Below, one piece after another: positions 52,405 through 61,715 of a stretch of 64,000 nucleotides of DNA. This stretch comes from Akkermansiaceae bacterium UBA2381 (GTDB lineage: Bacteria; Verrucomicrobiota; Verrucomicrobiia; Verrucomicrobiales; DEV007). How positions within the stretch are numbered: position 1 is the first letter of the stretch; each line of letters opens with the position of its first letter. The notes beneath the pieces were generated by a model. It had not been told where the DNA came from. It did not search any database and saw only the letters and a program-made list of their open reading frames with translations. The stretch spans positions 124,001 through 188,000 of the forward strand of contig DDSV01000052.1 of the NCBI GenBank assembly GCA_002344215.1, written 5' to 3'. The position numbers and the translations under genes were made by a program.

Positions 52405-53346
52405 CTACATTTTTTCGGAATGCTCAAGGAAATCGCAGTAGGCGATCTTCAATCCCTTTTCGAGGGAGGTGGACGGACTCCAACCGAGCGAACGAATAAG
52501 CGACGAGTCCATGAGCTTCCTCGGTGTCCCGTCGGGTTTGCCCTGGTCGGTATTGATCCCGCCATCGAAACCGGTCGTGCGGGCGATCAAAGCAGCGAGT
52601 TCAAGAATGGTGATATCATTCCCCGCTCCGACATTCACCAGCGAGGGCGGATCCGTGAGGGAGAGCAGGTGCAGGCATCCCTCAGCCAGATCATCGGCAA
52701 AGAGAAACTCACGCCTCGGAGTTCCCGAACCCCAGATCGTTACCGCGGAATCCCCTCTTTCTTTGGCCTCATGAAAGCGGCGAATCAGCGCGGGAATCAC
52801 GTGTGAGTTCTCGGGATGATAATTGTCCCCTTTGCCGTAGAGGTTGCAGGGCATGACGGAATGGAAGAGCGCCCCGTGCTGACGGCGATAGAATTCACAA
52901 AGCTTGAGCCCCGCGATTTTGGAAATCGCATAGGCCTCGTTGGTCGGTTCAAGAGCGCCACTGAGGAGAGATTCCTCCTTGATTGGCTGAGGCGCAAATT
53001 TCGGATAGATGCACGAACTTCCCAGAAAAAGCACCCGACCTACCCCGTTGCGATAGGCTGCGTGAATCAGATTCGCGGCAATCATTAGATTGTCGTAAAG
53101 AAAATCCGCCGGGTAGGTGTCATTGGCGAGAATGCCGCCGACTCTCGCGGCGGCAATGATCATGACATCGGGACGATGAGTGGCCACAAAATCCAGGGTC
53201 GCAGCCTGTTCCCTCAGGTCGAGCTCCTCACTTCCCGCCGTGACAGTGCTTTCGCAACCCGCTTCGGCGAGTGCACGAACGATGGCGCTGCCGACCATTC
53301 CCCGGTGGCCGGCGATGTAGATTTTTTTCCCGGAGAACTGGGCCAT
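52405..53346 (-). CDS. fcl: GDP-L-fucose synthase
   Basis: The protein has 313 aa. Motifs: AGHRGMVGSAIVRAL for NADP, VMIIAAARVGGILANDTYPADFLYDN, VLFLGSSCIYPKFAPQPI, the catalytic YAISKIAGLKLCEFY (Tyr/Lys) and CNLYGKGDNYHPENSHV. It is the epimerase-reductase that turns GDP-4-keto-6-deoxymannose into GDP-L-fucose. It lies between the WbpE-like gene (32 bp) and gmd. Either fucose goes into surface polysaccharide or the aminotransferase upstream draws on a separate UDP-sugar; the operon suggests surface glycan synthesis. Confidence 0.97.
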   Translation of the reverse strand: MAQFSGKKIYIAGHRGMVGSAIVRALAEAGCESTVTAGSEELDLREQAATLDFVATHRPDVMIIAAARVGGILANDTYPADFLYDNLMIAANLIHAAYRNGVGRVLFLGSSCIYPKFAPQPIKEESLLSGALEPTNEAYAISKIAGLKLCEFYRRQHGALFHSVMPCNLYGKGDNYHPENSHVIPALIRRFHEAKERGDSAVTIWGSGTPRREFLFADDLAEGCLHLLSLTDPPSLVNVGAGNDITILELAALIARTTGFDGGINTDQGKPDGTPRKLMDSSLIRSLGWSPSTSLEKGLKIAYCDFLEHSEKM

Positions 53347-53378
53347 ATCACATTCAATGCTGCGGCCGGACTCGTCTC

Positions 53379-54470
53379 TCAGACGCTGAGGATCGCGCTC
53401 GCCACCGTGTTCAGGTCCTCCTCCGTCACATACGGGCTCATCGGAAGACTGATCCCGGTCGAAGCAATCTGCTCGGTGACAGGAAAATCCCCCATACGGT
53501 GATTCAAATCGGAAAAGGCCGGCTGAAGATGCAGCGGAACGGAGTAATAAGGAACCGAGGGAACTCCGCGGGCACCCAGCTTCGATTGGAGCGCATCTCT
53601 CTCAGGCGTTAGCACGGTATATTGAGCATAGACGGAGGTATTCCCTTCCGCCACGAAGGGAAGCTGGAGGGAAGCTCCTTTCAGCCTCTCATTATAACCG
53701 GCCGCCACGGCTTGCCGAAGGGCGATCTCCTCCTCAAAGAGATCCATTTTCGCCAGGACCACGGCCGCTTGCATCGTGTCGAGCCGGCCGTTGATTCCGA
53801 TGATGGGGTGATAGTGCTTTCGCTCCTGCCCGTGGAGCCGGATCCATCGCAACCGTTCGGCGAGTTCATCGTCATCCGTGAATAGCGCACCGCCATCGCC
53901 GTAGCCTCCGAGCGGTTTCGAGGGGAAAAAAGAAGTGCTCCCGACGAGGGATAGCGCTCCTGAACGCCGGCCATGATGGGTGGCCCCGAAACTCTGCGCG
54001 GCATCCTCGATCACCGGAATCCCCCCGGCCTCAGCGGCGATGCGGTTGATTGCCGTCATGTCGCTGGTCTGTCCGTAGATCCCGACCGGCATGATTGCTT
54101 TTGTCTTGTCAGTGATTGCCTCAGCGACGAGTGCCGGATTGATGTTCCAGGTGTCTTCTTCGATATCCACAAAGACGGTTTTCGCGCCAAGTAATGCAAT
54201 CACCTCGGCCGTGGAGATCCAGGTGTAGGGAACCGTAATCACTTCGTCCCCCGGCCCGACTCCCAGGGCCATCAGTGCCATCATGAGCGAATCGGTTCCC
54301 GATGAGACACCGATCGCGTGCTTGCATCCCAGGAACTCGACGAGGCGGGATTCCAGTTCAAACACTTCCGGGCCCATGATGTATTGACCATGATCGAGCA
54401 CTGCGGCGATCCGCTTGTCGATGGATTGCCGGATCCGCTTTTGCTGACTCTTTAGATCAATAAACTCCAT
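53379..54470 (-). CDS. DegT/DnrJ/EryC1/StrS aminotransferase, WbpE-like
   Basis: The start at 54470 (MEFIDLKSQQKRIRQSID) gives 363 aa; the 81 codons before it were rejected. The protein is PLP-dependent: GPEVFELESRLVEFLG, SSGTDSLMMALMALGVGPGDEVI, VEDAAQSFGATHHG-like IEDAAQSFGATHHGRRSG, and the Lys-containing FFPSKPLGGYGDGGA that forms the aldimine. It is very close in pattern to WbpE/WlbC (HGQYIMGPEV, SVYAQYTVLTPER), which transaminates a UDP-3-keto-hexuronic acid for di-amino sugar synthesis. A perosamine-type GDP-sugar aminotransferase is the alternative because of gmd and fcl. It is the likely first gene of a nucleotide-sugar operon. Confidence 0.93.
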   Translation of the reverse strand: MEFIDLKSQQKRIRQSIDKRIAAVLDHGQYIMGPEVFELESRLVEFLGCKHAIGVSSGTDSLMMALMALGVGPGDEVITVPYTWISTAEVIALLGAKTVFVDIEEDTWNINPALVAEAITDKTKAIMPVGIYGQTSDMTAINRIAAEAGGIPVIEDAAQSFGATHHGRRSGALSLVGSTSFFPSKPLGGYGDGGALFTDDDELAERLRWIRLHGQERKHYHPIIGINGRLDTMQAAVVLAKMDLFEEEIALRQAVAAGYNERLKGASLQLPFVAEGNTSVYAQYTVLTPERDALQSKLGARGVPSVPYYSVPLHLQPAFSDLNHRMGDFPVTEQIASTGISLPMSPYVTEEDLNTVASAILSV

Positions 54471-54525
54471 AAGTTGGGCGGTAAGTTCGGGGGACTTGGC
54501 GCTCAAGTCAACGCCGACGCCATCT

Positions 54526-56163
54526 CTAATCCGTTTTCCCGCCTTCGAGGCCCTCGGAGAGGAGTGAAAGGAACTTTTCGCGGTGCCCCGGATTCGCCCC
54601 GTCAAAATGCTCCCCCGCCGCCTGGAAAAGAGAATCCAGCCGGGCGTCCCGATTGAGTGGCTCCTTTTCAAGAATTCCCGTCCGCGACGACCCTTGAAAC
54701 CGCTTCCAATCAAGCATCCACGCCACCAGGGCCGGAATGAACTTGCCTGAAAGTCGATTCATAACATACCGCCAGGCAACTCCGCACTCACCGTCGACGA
54801 ACGATTCAGCCGGCGGCTCGACGCGCAATTTCACCTCCCACGGTGGCCAGGCGGACATATCGCCGTTCAAAAGAGGCTCCCAGGCGTCCGACGACGAGCC
54901 TCCTTCCAGGTGAATCTCCACCTGCCACGGGGATAAAAGGACAAATTCGAACCCGGCGCTCTCAAATTGCTCCATCGCGCGGTGCAATTTTCCCGTAATG
55001 AGCAGCAATGCTCCACAGGTAACGCCATCAAAAATATTCAGGAGTGAAGGAAGGGGCAAACCCGGGGAGGGGTCACCGAACAGGACGGTAAAATTCTCAT
55101 CGCAATAGACGGAGCGAACTTTGACGGAGTTATGGTGGGATTTGAGAAAGGGGTGAGACAGCCTCCGGTTTACCGGATCAACCAGAGACGTTTCAAACCA
55201 GTGTTCGGGAGGTAGCAGGTAGCCCAGTCGATCAACCGTTTCCCCTCCGGAGGAGGCTTCGACCACAAAGGGAGAAAAGCAAGGACCCTTGGGAACACCT
55301 TCCCTGCGGGAGGAGATTTTCCCGGGATGTGCCCGGGAAAATTCGTTCCTTAGGTAGTCAGCGAGTGGACCAATGGGCATTTCTCCCGACGAGATCGAGA
55401 ATTCGAGTCGTTTCCGGGTTCCCTGAACCCGTTCGATTTCAGACTCAAGCAGATGAATAATCTGGCGAATCCGTTCGACCAGACTCTTCTCTCTGCCCGC
55501 CTCAAGGTCTTTCAGGAGACTGCGGAAAGGCTTGCTGTCGCCTGGCGAGATACCCTCGAACCCGCTCTTTCCGCTTTGCTTGATGAACACAAGCAAGCGG
55601 GCCATCAGCTCGGTCCACTTTCGCGCGATTTGATAATCACTGAGCGGCCGCTCTTCCCGGAGCAGGGAAAAGGCAGGGCAAAACTTCACCGCGAGTTGTA
55701 CGCCGTCACGTGCACAGATCCGGAAGTCTTCAATTTCCACATTGGAAAGGACCCTCGGCGCTCCGGTGAGCGGCAGGACAAATCCGAGCATATCCATCAT
55801 CATCTGAATCGCGTGTCCTTCCGGAATCCTCTCAAGCCGCGCCAGATATTTCAGGAGGGGTTCACCTTCGCTCGCCGGACACCGCAGAACAAATCCGTCT
55901 CCAGACTCCTCATTCAACACGACCGGAAGATTCAATTCCGGCCAGTTGATCCGCTCCAATAGCTCGAGTCGCTGGTGAATCGATTCGGAGTACCCGCGCG
56001 GCAGCGAGTCCCCTCCGGAAAACTGAAATCCCCAATCGATCAGGGACTCTCCTCCTTTGCGGCAAAAGAAAGTTTTTAATGACCGGGGCACAGTACCGCT
56101 CTCTGTGGTCCCGTCGTGAAACTCAGCCAGAAAATGACAAATCTCGAGAGTGGCTTCCGGCAT
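54526..56163 (-). CDS. Unknown protein with possible tandem degenerate kinase folds
   Basis: The protein has 545 aa, no signal peptide and no TM segment. Two stretches follow the layout of protein kinase C-lobes without catalytic residues. The first is around residues 91-165: a hinge-like FVLRCPASEGEPLLKYLARL, then IPEGHAIQMMMDMLGFVLP, VLSNVEIEDFRICARDG where kinases have HRDxKPxN, and QLAVKFCPAF in place of DFG. The second (about 300-420) has DRLGYLLPPE, SVKVRSVYCDENFTVLFGDP, LLLITGKLHRAMEQFESAGF and FVLLSPWQVEIHLEGG. The remaining parts are not recognised. It lies between the pilus/secretion operon and the nucleotide-sugar genes on the same strand. The pseudokinase idea is my inference; the gene itself is real. 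Confidence 0.7.
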   Translation of the reverse strand: MPEATLEICHFLAEFHDGTTESGTVPRSLKTFFCRKGGESLIDWGFQFSGGDSLPRGYSESIHQRLELLERINWPELNLPVVLNEESGDGFVLRCPASEGEPLLKYLARLERIPEGHAIQMMMDMLGFVLPLTGAPRVLSNVEIEDFRICARDGVQLAVKFCPAFSLLREERPLSDYQIARKWTELMARLLVFIKQSGKSGFEGISPGDSKPFRSLLKDLEAGREKSLVERIRQIIHLLESEIERVQGTRKRLEFSISSGEMPIGPLADYLRNEFSRAHPGKISSRREGVPKGPCFSPFVVEASSGGETVDRLGYLLPPEHWFETSLVDPVNRRLSHPFLKSHHNSVKVRSVYCDENFTVLFGDPSPGLPLPSLLNIFDGVTCGALLLITGKLHRAMEQFESAGFEFVLLSPWQVEIHLEGGSSSDAWEPLLNGDMSAWPPWEVKLRVEPPAESFVDGECGVAWRYVMNRLSGKFIPALVAWMLDWKRFQGSSRTGILEKEPLNRDARLDSLFQAAGEHFDGANPGHREKFLSLLSEGLEGGKTD

Positions 56164-56268
56164 CTGAAAGAGGACTCCGGGATCAACGGATCTGATGAAT
56201 ATTCCCCATCCCCATCGGGGCCCTCCGGCCGGGCCTCCACCAACACCCCCCGGGCAGCGCGCTGAAAA

Positions 56269-56853
56269 TTACTGCGTCTGCCAGTTTGAAATATACTTGG
56301 ACGCCTCATCCGGATTATCGGGATTGGCGTCGGTAATCGACCAGATATCGTAGGTGGGATTGTAGGTTTTTCTCTTTTTCGGATCGATATTCGGCGGCTG
56401 GGCAAGATATCGAATCGGATTGCCGTAGGAATCGATAACCATATACTCACCGCCGATCACCACTGAACGGCCCTCTTTCGACTCCCGATTACTGAAGTAG
56501 TCCAGCTTGGGGACGTAAACTTTCTCGTTATTGTCAAAGTCGACCTCGCCGTTCAAATCCCAGTCACCCGAGAGGTGTTTGTAAAGAACCGCCGAGCCCT
56601 CGACACCCGAGGCGTCGTCGTGCTCACCGGCAGGTTCATTGATGGGAAATGACCCGTTATCGATCTGATATTTGGAGAGACCGTTCTCCAACTCTGCGAT
56701 AAAGGTCTCGACCTTACCCCGGTTGATCTTGCTCATGATCCCCGGAAGCGAGGCGATCAGGAATCCGGCGAGAATGGCCATGATGGAGACCACCACCATG
56801 AGTTCAATCATGCTGAAGCCGGAATTCCTTTTCGAGGGTTCTTTACGTTTCAT
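56269..56853 (-). CDS. gspG: Type II secretion/type IV pilus pseudopilin, GspG-like
   Basis: The protein has 194 aa. The class III signal RNSGFSMIELMVVVSIMAILAG is split at Gly12-Phe13, with Glu17 in the fifth position after the cut; a prepilin peptidase (not in window) would process it. The mature protein has the N-terminal helix, a Tyr/Asp-rich segment with DWDLNGEVDFDNNEKV (a GspG-like calcium or loop region) and SYGNPIRYL. GspG is the major pseudopilin. It lies 85 bp downstream of pilC/gspF and is part of the secretion/pilus operon. Confidence 0.92.
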   Translation of the reverse strand: MKRKEPSKRNSGFSMIELMVVVSIMAILAGFLIASLPGIMSKINRGKVETFIAELENGLSKYQIDNGSFPINEPAGEHDDASGVEGSAVLYKHLSGDWDLNGEVDFDNNEKVYVPKLDYFSNRESKEGRSVVIGGEYMVIDSYGNPIRYLAQPPNIDPKKRKTYNPTYDIWSITDANPDNPDEASKYISNWQTQ

Positions 56854-56938
56854 AGGGGGATCATATCAGAAGGTGCCCGACCGAGTCAAGACTGCATGAA
56901 CTTCGGGCACCTCGACGCTTCCGCTGTCTTTCTCCTTC

Positions 56939-58207
56939 TCAACCGGACTGGTTGTTCATCTCGGTGATGATGGAGATCATCGGCATGAAGAGCGCAATGA
57001 CGATCGTTCCGACAATCACCGCCAGAAAGACGATCATGATTGGCTCGATCATCGAGGTCATTGCATCCACGGCGTTGTCGACTTCGTCATCGTAGACGTC
57101 CGCGATCTTCAACAGCATGTCGGGGAGCTGTCCGGTTTCCTCACCCACGTCGACCATACTGATCACCATGGGAGGGAAGATTTTGCTCGCTTCGAGCGGA
57201 GCAACCACCGACTCACCTTCGCGAACCGCCTCATGGACCTTCTCAATCGAGTTGGAAAGGATCACGTTACCAGCAGTGTCGCGGGTAATATTAAGCGCCT
57301 GAAGGATGGGAACGCCGCTCGTCACGAGAGTTCCCAGCGTTCTCGTGAAACGGGAGATACCGCTCTTCAACTGAACCGGACCGAAGACCGGGAGAAAAAG
57401 CTTCGCCTTGTCGATGGTCTGGCGTCCGACCTTGGTCATACTGAACACTTTCCAGCCGGCGTAACCGACCGCACACAGAATGATGACGATGAGCCATTGA
57501 TCCTGAACCCATCGACTGATCCCGATGACCACCTGGGTGATCTTCGGAAGCGGCTTGTCACCGAGCATCTCGGCGAAAATCTTTTCGAAGCGGGGAACGA
57601 TGACCGCCATGAGGAAGACCAGAATGGCGACCGCGATGACGATAACGATGATGGGATAAACCATCGCCGCGACGATGCGGTTTTTCAGCTTCTGGGCCTT
57701 TTCCTGATACTCCGCGAGACGGACAAGGACGAGTTCAAGCACACCACCGAGCTCGCCGGCTTTCACCATGTTCACATACAATTTATCAAAAATCTTCGGA
57801 TGCTGGCCAAGGCTTTCCGAGAAAGTCGAGCCTCCCGCCACCGAGTCGGCAAGATGGTTGATCGTCGCCGCCATCGCCTTGTTTTTCTCCTGCTTTCCGA
57901 GCACGGAAAGACCGCGCAAGAGCGGCAGACCCGCATCGACCAGAGTGGCCAACTGCCGGGTGAAGATCATCAGAACCTTCCCGTTAACCCGGCCGCCCGC
58001 AGCACCCGCCTTGCGGTCCTTCTGTCCCTTTTTAGCGCGGCGTTTTGCGTTGCTTGAGACACCTCCCTTACCGGCCGGAACGACCTGAGTCGGGTAAAGC
58101 CCGCTCTTGCGGAGTTGGATGATTGCATCCGCCTCGTCGTTTGCCTTGATCGAACCCGTCGTTTCCGCTCCTTTTGCGTCCAGGGCAATGTATTCGAAAT
58201 TTGCCAT
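56939..58207 (-). CDS. gspF: Type II secretion/type IV pilus inner membrane protein, GspF/PilC
   Basis: The protein has 422 aa, the family length. It has two GspF repeats: DGLPLLRG-type ALVDAGLPLLRGLSVLGKQE and SGVPILQALNITRDTAGN, and three TM helices (about residues 185-210, 245-262 and 385-410, for example YPIIVIVIAVAILVFLMAVIV). The platform protein sits in the inner membrane and couples the ATPase to the pseudopilin. It follows the second ATPase by 92 bp. Both T2SS and T4P use such a protein, and the operon alone does not separate them. Confidence 0.96.
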   Translation of the reverse strand: MANFEYIALDAKGAETTGSIKANDEADAIIQLRKSGLYPTQVVPAGKGGVSSNAKRRAKKGQKDRKAGAAGGRVNGKVLMIFTRQLATLVDAGLPLLRGLSVLGKQEKNKAMAATINHLADSVAGGSTFSESLGQHPKIFDKLYVNMVKAGELGGVLELVLVRLAEYQEKAQKLKNRIVAAMVYPIIVIVIAVAILVFLMAVIVPRFEKIFAEMLGDKPLPKITQVVIGISRWVQDQWLIVIILCAVGYAGWKVFSMTKVGRQTIDKAKLFLPVFGPVQLKSGISRFTRTLGTLVTSGVPILQALNITRDTAGNVILSNSIEKVHEAVREGESVVAPLEASKIFPPMVISMVDVGEETGQLPDMLLKIADVYDDEVDNAVDAMTSMIEPIMIVFLAVIVGTIVIALFMPMISIITEMNNQSG

Positions 58208-58299
58208 ACTATTTACTTATCGTGTTTTCGCCGTCGAATGTTCCAAGATTAACTTTACCCTGACAAACCTGTCGATGGAAAAAGTGTGAGAGTTTTGCT

Positions 58300-59994
58300 T
58301 TAAGTGTACTTCAGCACCTCTTCGATGGTGGTGATCCCTTCAAAAATATTTCTCAGTCCGTCCTCACGGAGTGTTCTCATGCCGAGTTCCTGGGCCTTCT
58401 GCTTCAGAACCACCGTGGCGGCCCGTTGCGCGATGAGATCGCGGATCGGATTGGACATATCGAGAAGCTCAAAAAGGCCCTGCCGTCCCCGGTAACCGGT
58501 ATCATTGCAGGCGTTACAACCCTGACCGGTGAAGAATTCCTTCCCGCCAATATCGGAGGCGGTAAGTCCAAGTTGCTTCAGCACGGCCGCAGACGGCTTG
58601 TAAGCCACCCGGCAGTCGGGACAAATCCGGCGCAAAAGCCGCTGACCGAGAACTCCCTCGAGAGTGGCGGCCACCAGGAATGGCTCGCAACCCATATCGA
58701 TGAGTCGGGTCACCGCACCGGGTGCGTCGTTGGTGTGCAGAGTGGAAAGTACAAGGTGCCCCGTCAGGGAGGCTTGAATCGCAATCTGCGCGGTCTCAAG
58801 GTCGCGCATCTCGCCGACCAGAATGCGGTCGGGGTCCTGACGCAGGAAAGCCCGCAGCACCCTGCCGAAATTGAGCCCGATCGATTCGTTGATCGGCACC
58901 TGCATGATGCCGTCCATGTCGTATTCGACCGGATCCTCCGCCGTGAGGAGCTTCGCGTCCTCGGTATTGATCTTCCGGAGGCAGGCGTAAAGGGTGGTGG
59001 TCTTTCCGGCACCGGTCGGCCCGGTGCAGATGAAAATGCCATTGGGCTTTTCGATGGTGTCGACGATGTACTCGTAAGTCTCCGCCGGAAGATTTAACAT
59101 CTCCAGGTTGAGATTGACGTTCGAACGGTCAAGCACCCGGAGCACAACACTCTCCCCGAAGATCGTGGGCAGCGTCGAAACCCGCATGTCGATCGGCTGA
59201 CCGTTGATCTCCTTGGTGATACGACCATCCTGGGGGAGACGGGTTTCCGCGATGTTGAGGGACGACATCACCTTGATCCGCGAAATGATCGCCTGCTTCA
59301 GGTGTTGTGGCGGCGGCGCCATTTCGTAAAGCGCCCCGTCGACACGATAGCGGATCTTAAAGTCATCCTCGAATGGCTCGAAGTGAACATCCGAAGCCTT
59401 TTCCTTGATCGCCTGATAAAGGACGAGGTCAACATACCGGATAATCGGGGCGGAGTTGGATTCCTCCTCCAGATCCTCGTTCGCCAGCGCGGCCACCTCG
59501 GCCCGGATTGAAGCGAGGGCATCGCTCTCGCCGGCAGGCCCCTTGTTTTCACCGGCACCCGTGCTGCCGCCATAGTAAAACTTCTCAATCAGGGCCGCGA
59601 TCTGCTCCGGCGGAGCCACGGCGGGAATAATCTGCTGATTGAGCGAGAATCCCAATTCTTCGAGATTCTGGGGATCGAGCGGATTGGCAATCGCGACCTG
59701 CAATCCGTGATCCAGAAACTGGATGGGAAAACACTGGTAGAGTTTTGCGGTTCCCCCGGGCACGGCCCGAAGCACCTGCTGAGCCGGTTCAAAATCGGTC
59801 AGATCATAGAATTCCCCGCCAATATCCTGAGCGACGAGTTGGAACAACTGGTCCCTCTGGAGGATACCCATTTCCTCCACCGCGTAGGTGATATCATGTT
59901 CGCTGCCATAGGCGGCAGCGATGGTTTCATCCCGTTGGGATTCATCCACCAGGCCCCTTGAAATCAGAAGATCGATTACACTTTCAACCGTCAT
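58300..59994 (-). CDS. GspE/PilB-type assembly ATPase, second copy
   Basis: The ATG at 59994 gives 564 aa; a GTG 6 bp upstream is possible. An N-terminal MshEN-like domain (TVESVIDLLISRGLVDE, VAIANPLDPQNLEELGF) precedes the ATPase: Walker A GPTGAGKTTTLYA, Asp box with LLTAEDPVEYDMDGIMQV, Walker B RILVGEMRDLETAQIAI, His box LVLSTLHTNDAPGAVTRL, and the tetracysteine zinc motif CPDC and CNAC (both in the C-terminal quarter). It powers pseudopilin assembly from the cytoplasm. It lies between the first ATPase (41 bp upstream) and pilC. Two ATPases of this kind in tandem are unusual. Confidence 0.95.
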   Translation of the reverse strand: MTVESVIDLLISRGLVDESQRDETIAAAYGSEHDITYAVEEMGILQRDQLFQLVAQDIGGEFYDLTDFEPAQQVLRAVPGGTAKLYQCFPIQFLDHGLQVAIANPLDPQNLEELGFSLNQQIIPAVAPPEQIAALIEKFYYGGSTGAGENKGPAGESDALASIRAEVAALANEDLEEESNSAPIIRYVDLVLYQAIKEKASDVHFEPFEDDFKIRYRVDGALYEMAPPPQHLKQAIISRIKVMSSLNIAETRLPQDGRITKEINGQPIDMRVSTLPTIFGESVVLRVLDRSNVNLNLEMLNLPAETYEYIVDTIEKPNGIFICTGPTGAGKTTTLYACLRKINTEDAKLLTAEDPVEYDMDGIMQVPINESIGLNFGRVLRAFLRQDPDRILVGEMRDLETAQIAIQASLTGHLVLSTLHTNDAPGAVTRLIDMGCEPFLVAATLEGVLGQRLLRRICPDCRVAYKPSAAVLKQLGLTASDIGGKEFFTGQGCNACNDTGYRGRQGLFELLDMSNPIRDLIAQRAATVVLKQKAQELGMRTLREDGLRNIFEGITTIEEVLKYT

Positions 59995-60035
59995 ATACAC
60001 TCAAAAATTGTTGAAGTTTCCCCTTGGTCCCCGCC

Positions 60036-61715
60036 TTATTCCGCGTCGGACATGGTCACGCGAATGACCTCGGAGGCAGTGGTGGTACCGGCGAGCACTT
60101 TACGAACTCCATCCTCCCGGAGGGTCCGCATGCCAAGTTCGCGAGCCCTTTTACGCAAACCGCTGGTGGACTCGTCGCCATTGATGAGAAGGCGCACCTC
60201 CTCAACAATGTTGAAAATCTCAAAACACCCGATACGGCCTTTGTAGCCCGTCATCCGGCAGGTCCGGCAACCCGCACCCTGTTTGATCTGGGCCTTGGAC
60301 AACTGCTCTTCAGTGAGTCGCAGGGCGCGGGTATCTTTCAGGGAGATTTCACCCGGTTGCGCACAGTCCCGGCAAATATGCCTGACAAGCCGCTGCGCCA
60401 TGATCGAACGGACCGCGCTCGCGATGAGGAACTTCTTCACCCCGATATCCGCAAGACGTGCTACCGCCGAGGGAGCATCGTTGGTGTGCAGGGTACTGAA
60501 CACAAGGTGACCGGTAAGACTCGCATTGATCGCGATTGAGGCGGTCTCAAGATCCCGGATCTCCCCGATCATGATAATGTTAGGCGCCTGTCGCAGAATC
60601 GCCCGAAGAGCGGCTGCGAAGGACATTCCGATCGCCTCCTTCACCTGCACCTGATTGATCCCCGAGAGCAAATACTCCACCGGATCCTCAACCGTGATGA
60701 TTTTCCGGTCCGGTTTGTTGATCGAGTTAAGACAGGCGTAGAGGGTGGTCGTTTTCCCCGATCCGGTTGGGCCGGTCACAAGAATGATGCCGTCGGGAAG
60801 ACGAATCAGCTCCTCGAAGATCGCCTGATCATCACTGAAAAACCCGAGCTGCGGAAGCCCGATCGTCAGCGAGCCCTTGTCGAGAATACGCATGACGACA
60901 CTTTCCCCGCAACTGGTGGGAATCGTGGACACCCGGAGATCGAGATCACCACTGCCGAATTTCGCCTGAATCCGGCCATCCTGAGGCAGCCGCTTCTCCG
61001 AGATCGCCATGGTGCCGGTCATGATCTTGATCCGGCTGACAATGGAGGGAAGAAGCTGAAGCGGGTGACTCTGCACCTTGTGAAGGGCTCCATCGATGCG
61101 GTAGCGCACCCGCATCTCCTTCTCGGTCGGTTCGATATGGATATCCGAGGCGCGGTTTTGATAGGCCTCCTGGAGGATCTGGTAGACCATCTTGATAATG
61201 GGAGCGTCCCCGCCGTCCCCACTGCCCTCTCCCGTCACCGAGATCGCCTCCGCATCAAGCTTGGCGATCTGCGACGCGTCGAGCTGGGAGCTGTAAAAAT
61301 CAAGGAGGCGCTGTTTGATGGCACTGTCCGAGGCCACCACAAACTCCGGTTCGACTGAAAGCACGTGCCTGACCGAGTCCAGCGCATCAAAATCAAGCGG
61401 ATCAGTTACCGCGACGACCAGAGTCCCGCCGCCCTCGGCAACAGGCACAATGCGGAAGCGCACGGCAACGTCCGCCGGGATGCGCGAGGCCACCGCCGGA
61501 TTCACATCAAGCCGCTTCAAATCCACATAGTCCATCCCCGCGTTGGCGGCAAGGGTCTGAGCAATACTCTCGTCGGAAAGGAGATTCAGCGAGATCAGCG
61601 CCTCGATGATCGATTCCTGAGATTTTTTCTTGTGGTTGACGTCTTCCAGGGCCGCTTTGGTGACCAGTTGGGCTTCCTGCAATAGTTCAAGGAGATAGGA
61701 TTCGTTCGTGTACAA
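60036..61715 (-). CDS. GspE/PilB-type assembly ATPase, first copy (TTG start)
   Basis: The protein has 559 aa. An in-frame TAA lies 21 bp upstream and no ATG is available before the conserved N-terminus, so the start is the TTG at 61715. It has the same layout as the next gene: MshEN-like N-terminal domain, Walker A GPTGSGKTTTLYA, IITVEDPVEYLLSGINQV, Walker B NIIMIGEIRDLETASIAI, LVFSTLHTNDAPSAVARL, and zinc cysteines CRDC and CRTC. The two copies are diverged in sequence, so they are not a recent duplication. A 6-bp inverted repeat (61718-61723 and 61731-61736) flanks the upstream side of the start codon. Confidence 0.94.
   Translation of the reverse strand: MYTNESYLLELLQEAQLVTKAALEDVNHKKKSQESIIEALISLNLLSDESIAQTLAANAGMDYVDLKRLDVNPAVASRIPADVAVRFRIVPVAEGGGTLVVAVTDPLDFDALDSVRHVLSVEPEFVVASDSAIKQRLLDFYSSQLDASQIAKLDAEAISVTGEGSGDGGDAPIIKMVYQILQEAYQNRASDIHIEPTEKEMRVRYRIDGALHKVQSHPLQLLPSIVSRIKIMTGTMAISEKRLPQDGRIQAKFGSGDLDLRVSTIPTSCGESVVMRILDKGSLTIGLPQLGFFSDDQAIFEELIRLPDGIILVTGPTGSGKTTTLYACLNSINKPDRKIITVEDPVEYLLSGINQVQVKEAIGMSFAAALRAILRQAPNIIMIGEIRDLETASIAINASLTGHLVFSTLHTNDAPSAVARLADIGVKKFLIASAVRSIMAQRLVRHICRDCAQPGEISLKDTRALRLTEEQLSKAQIKQGAGCRTCRMTGYKGRIGCFEIFNIVEEVRLLINGDESTSGLRKRARELGMRTLREDGVRKVLAGTTTASEVIRVTMSDAE

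Noticed and set aside
56219..56235. GC hairpin between gspG and the possible pseudokinase gene as a terminator
   Set aside because: The stem is only 5 bp (ggccc/gggcc) and no T-run follows on the minus strand, so operon read-through is at least as likely.
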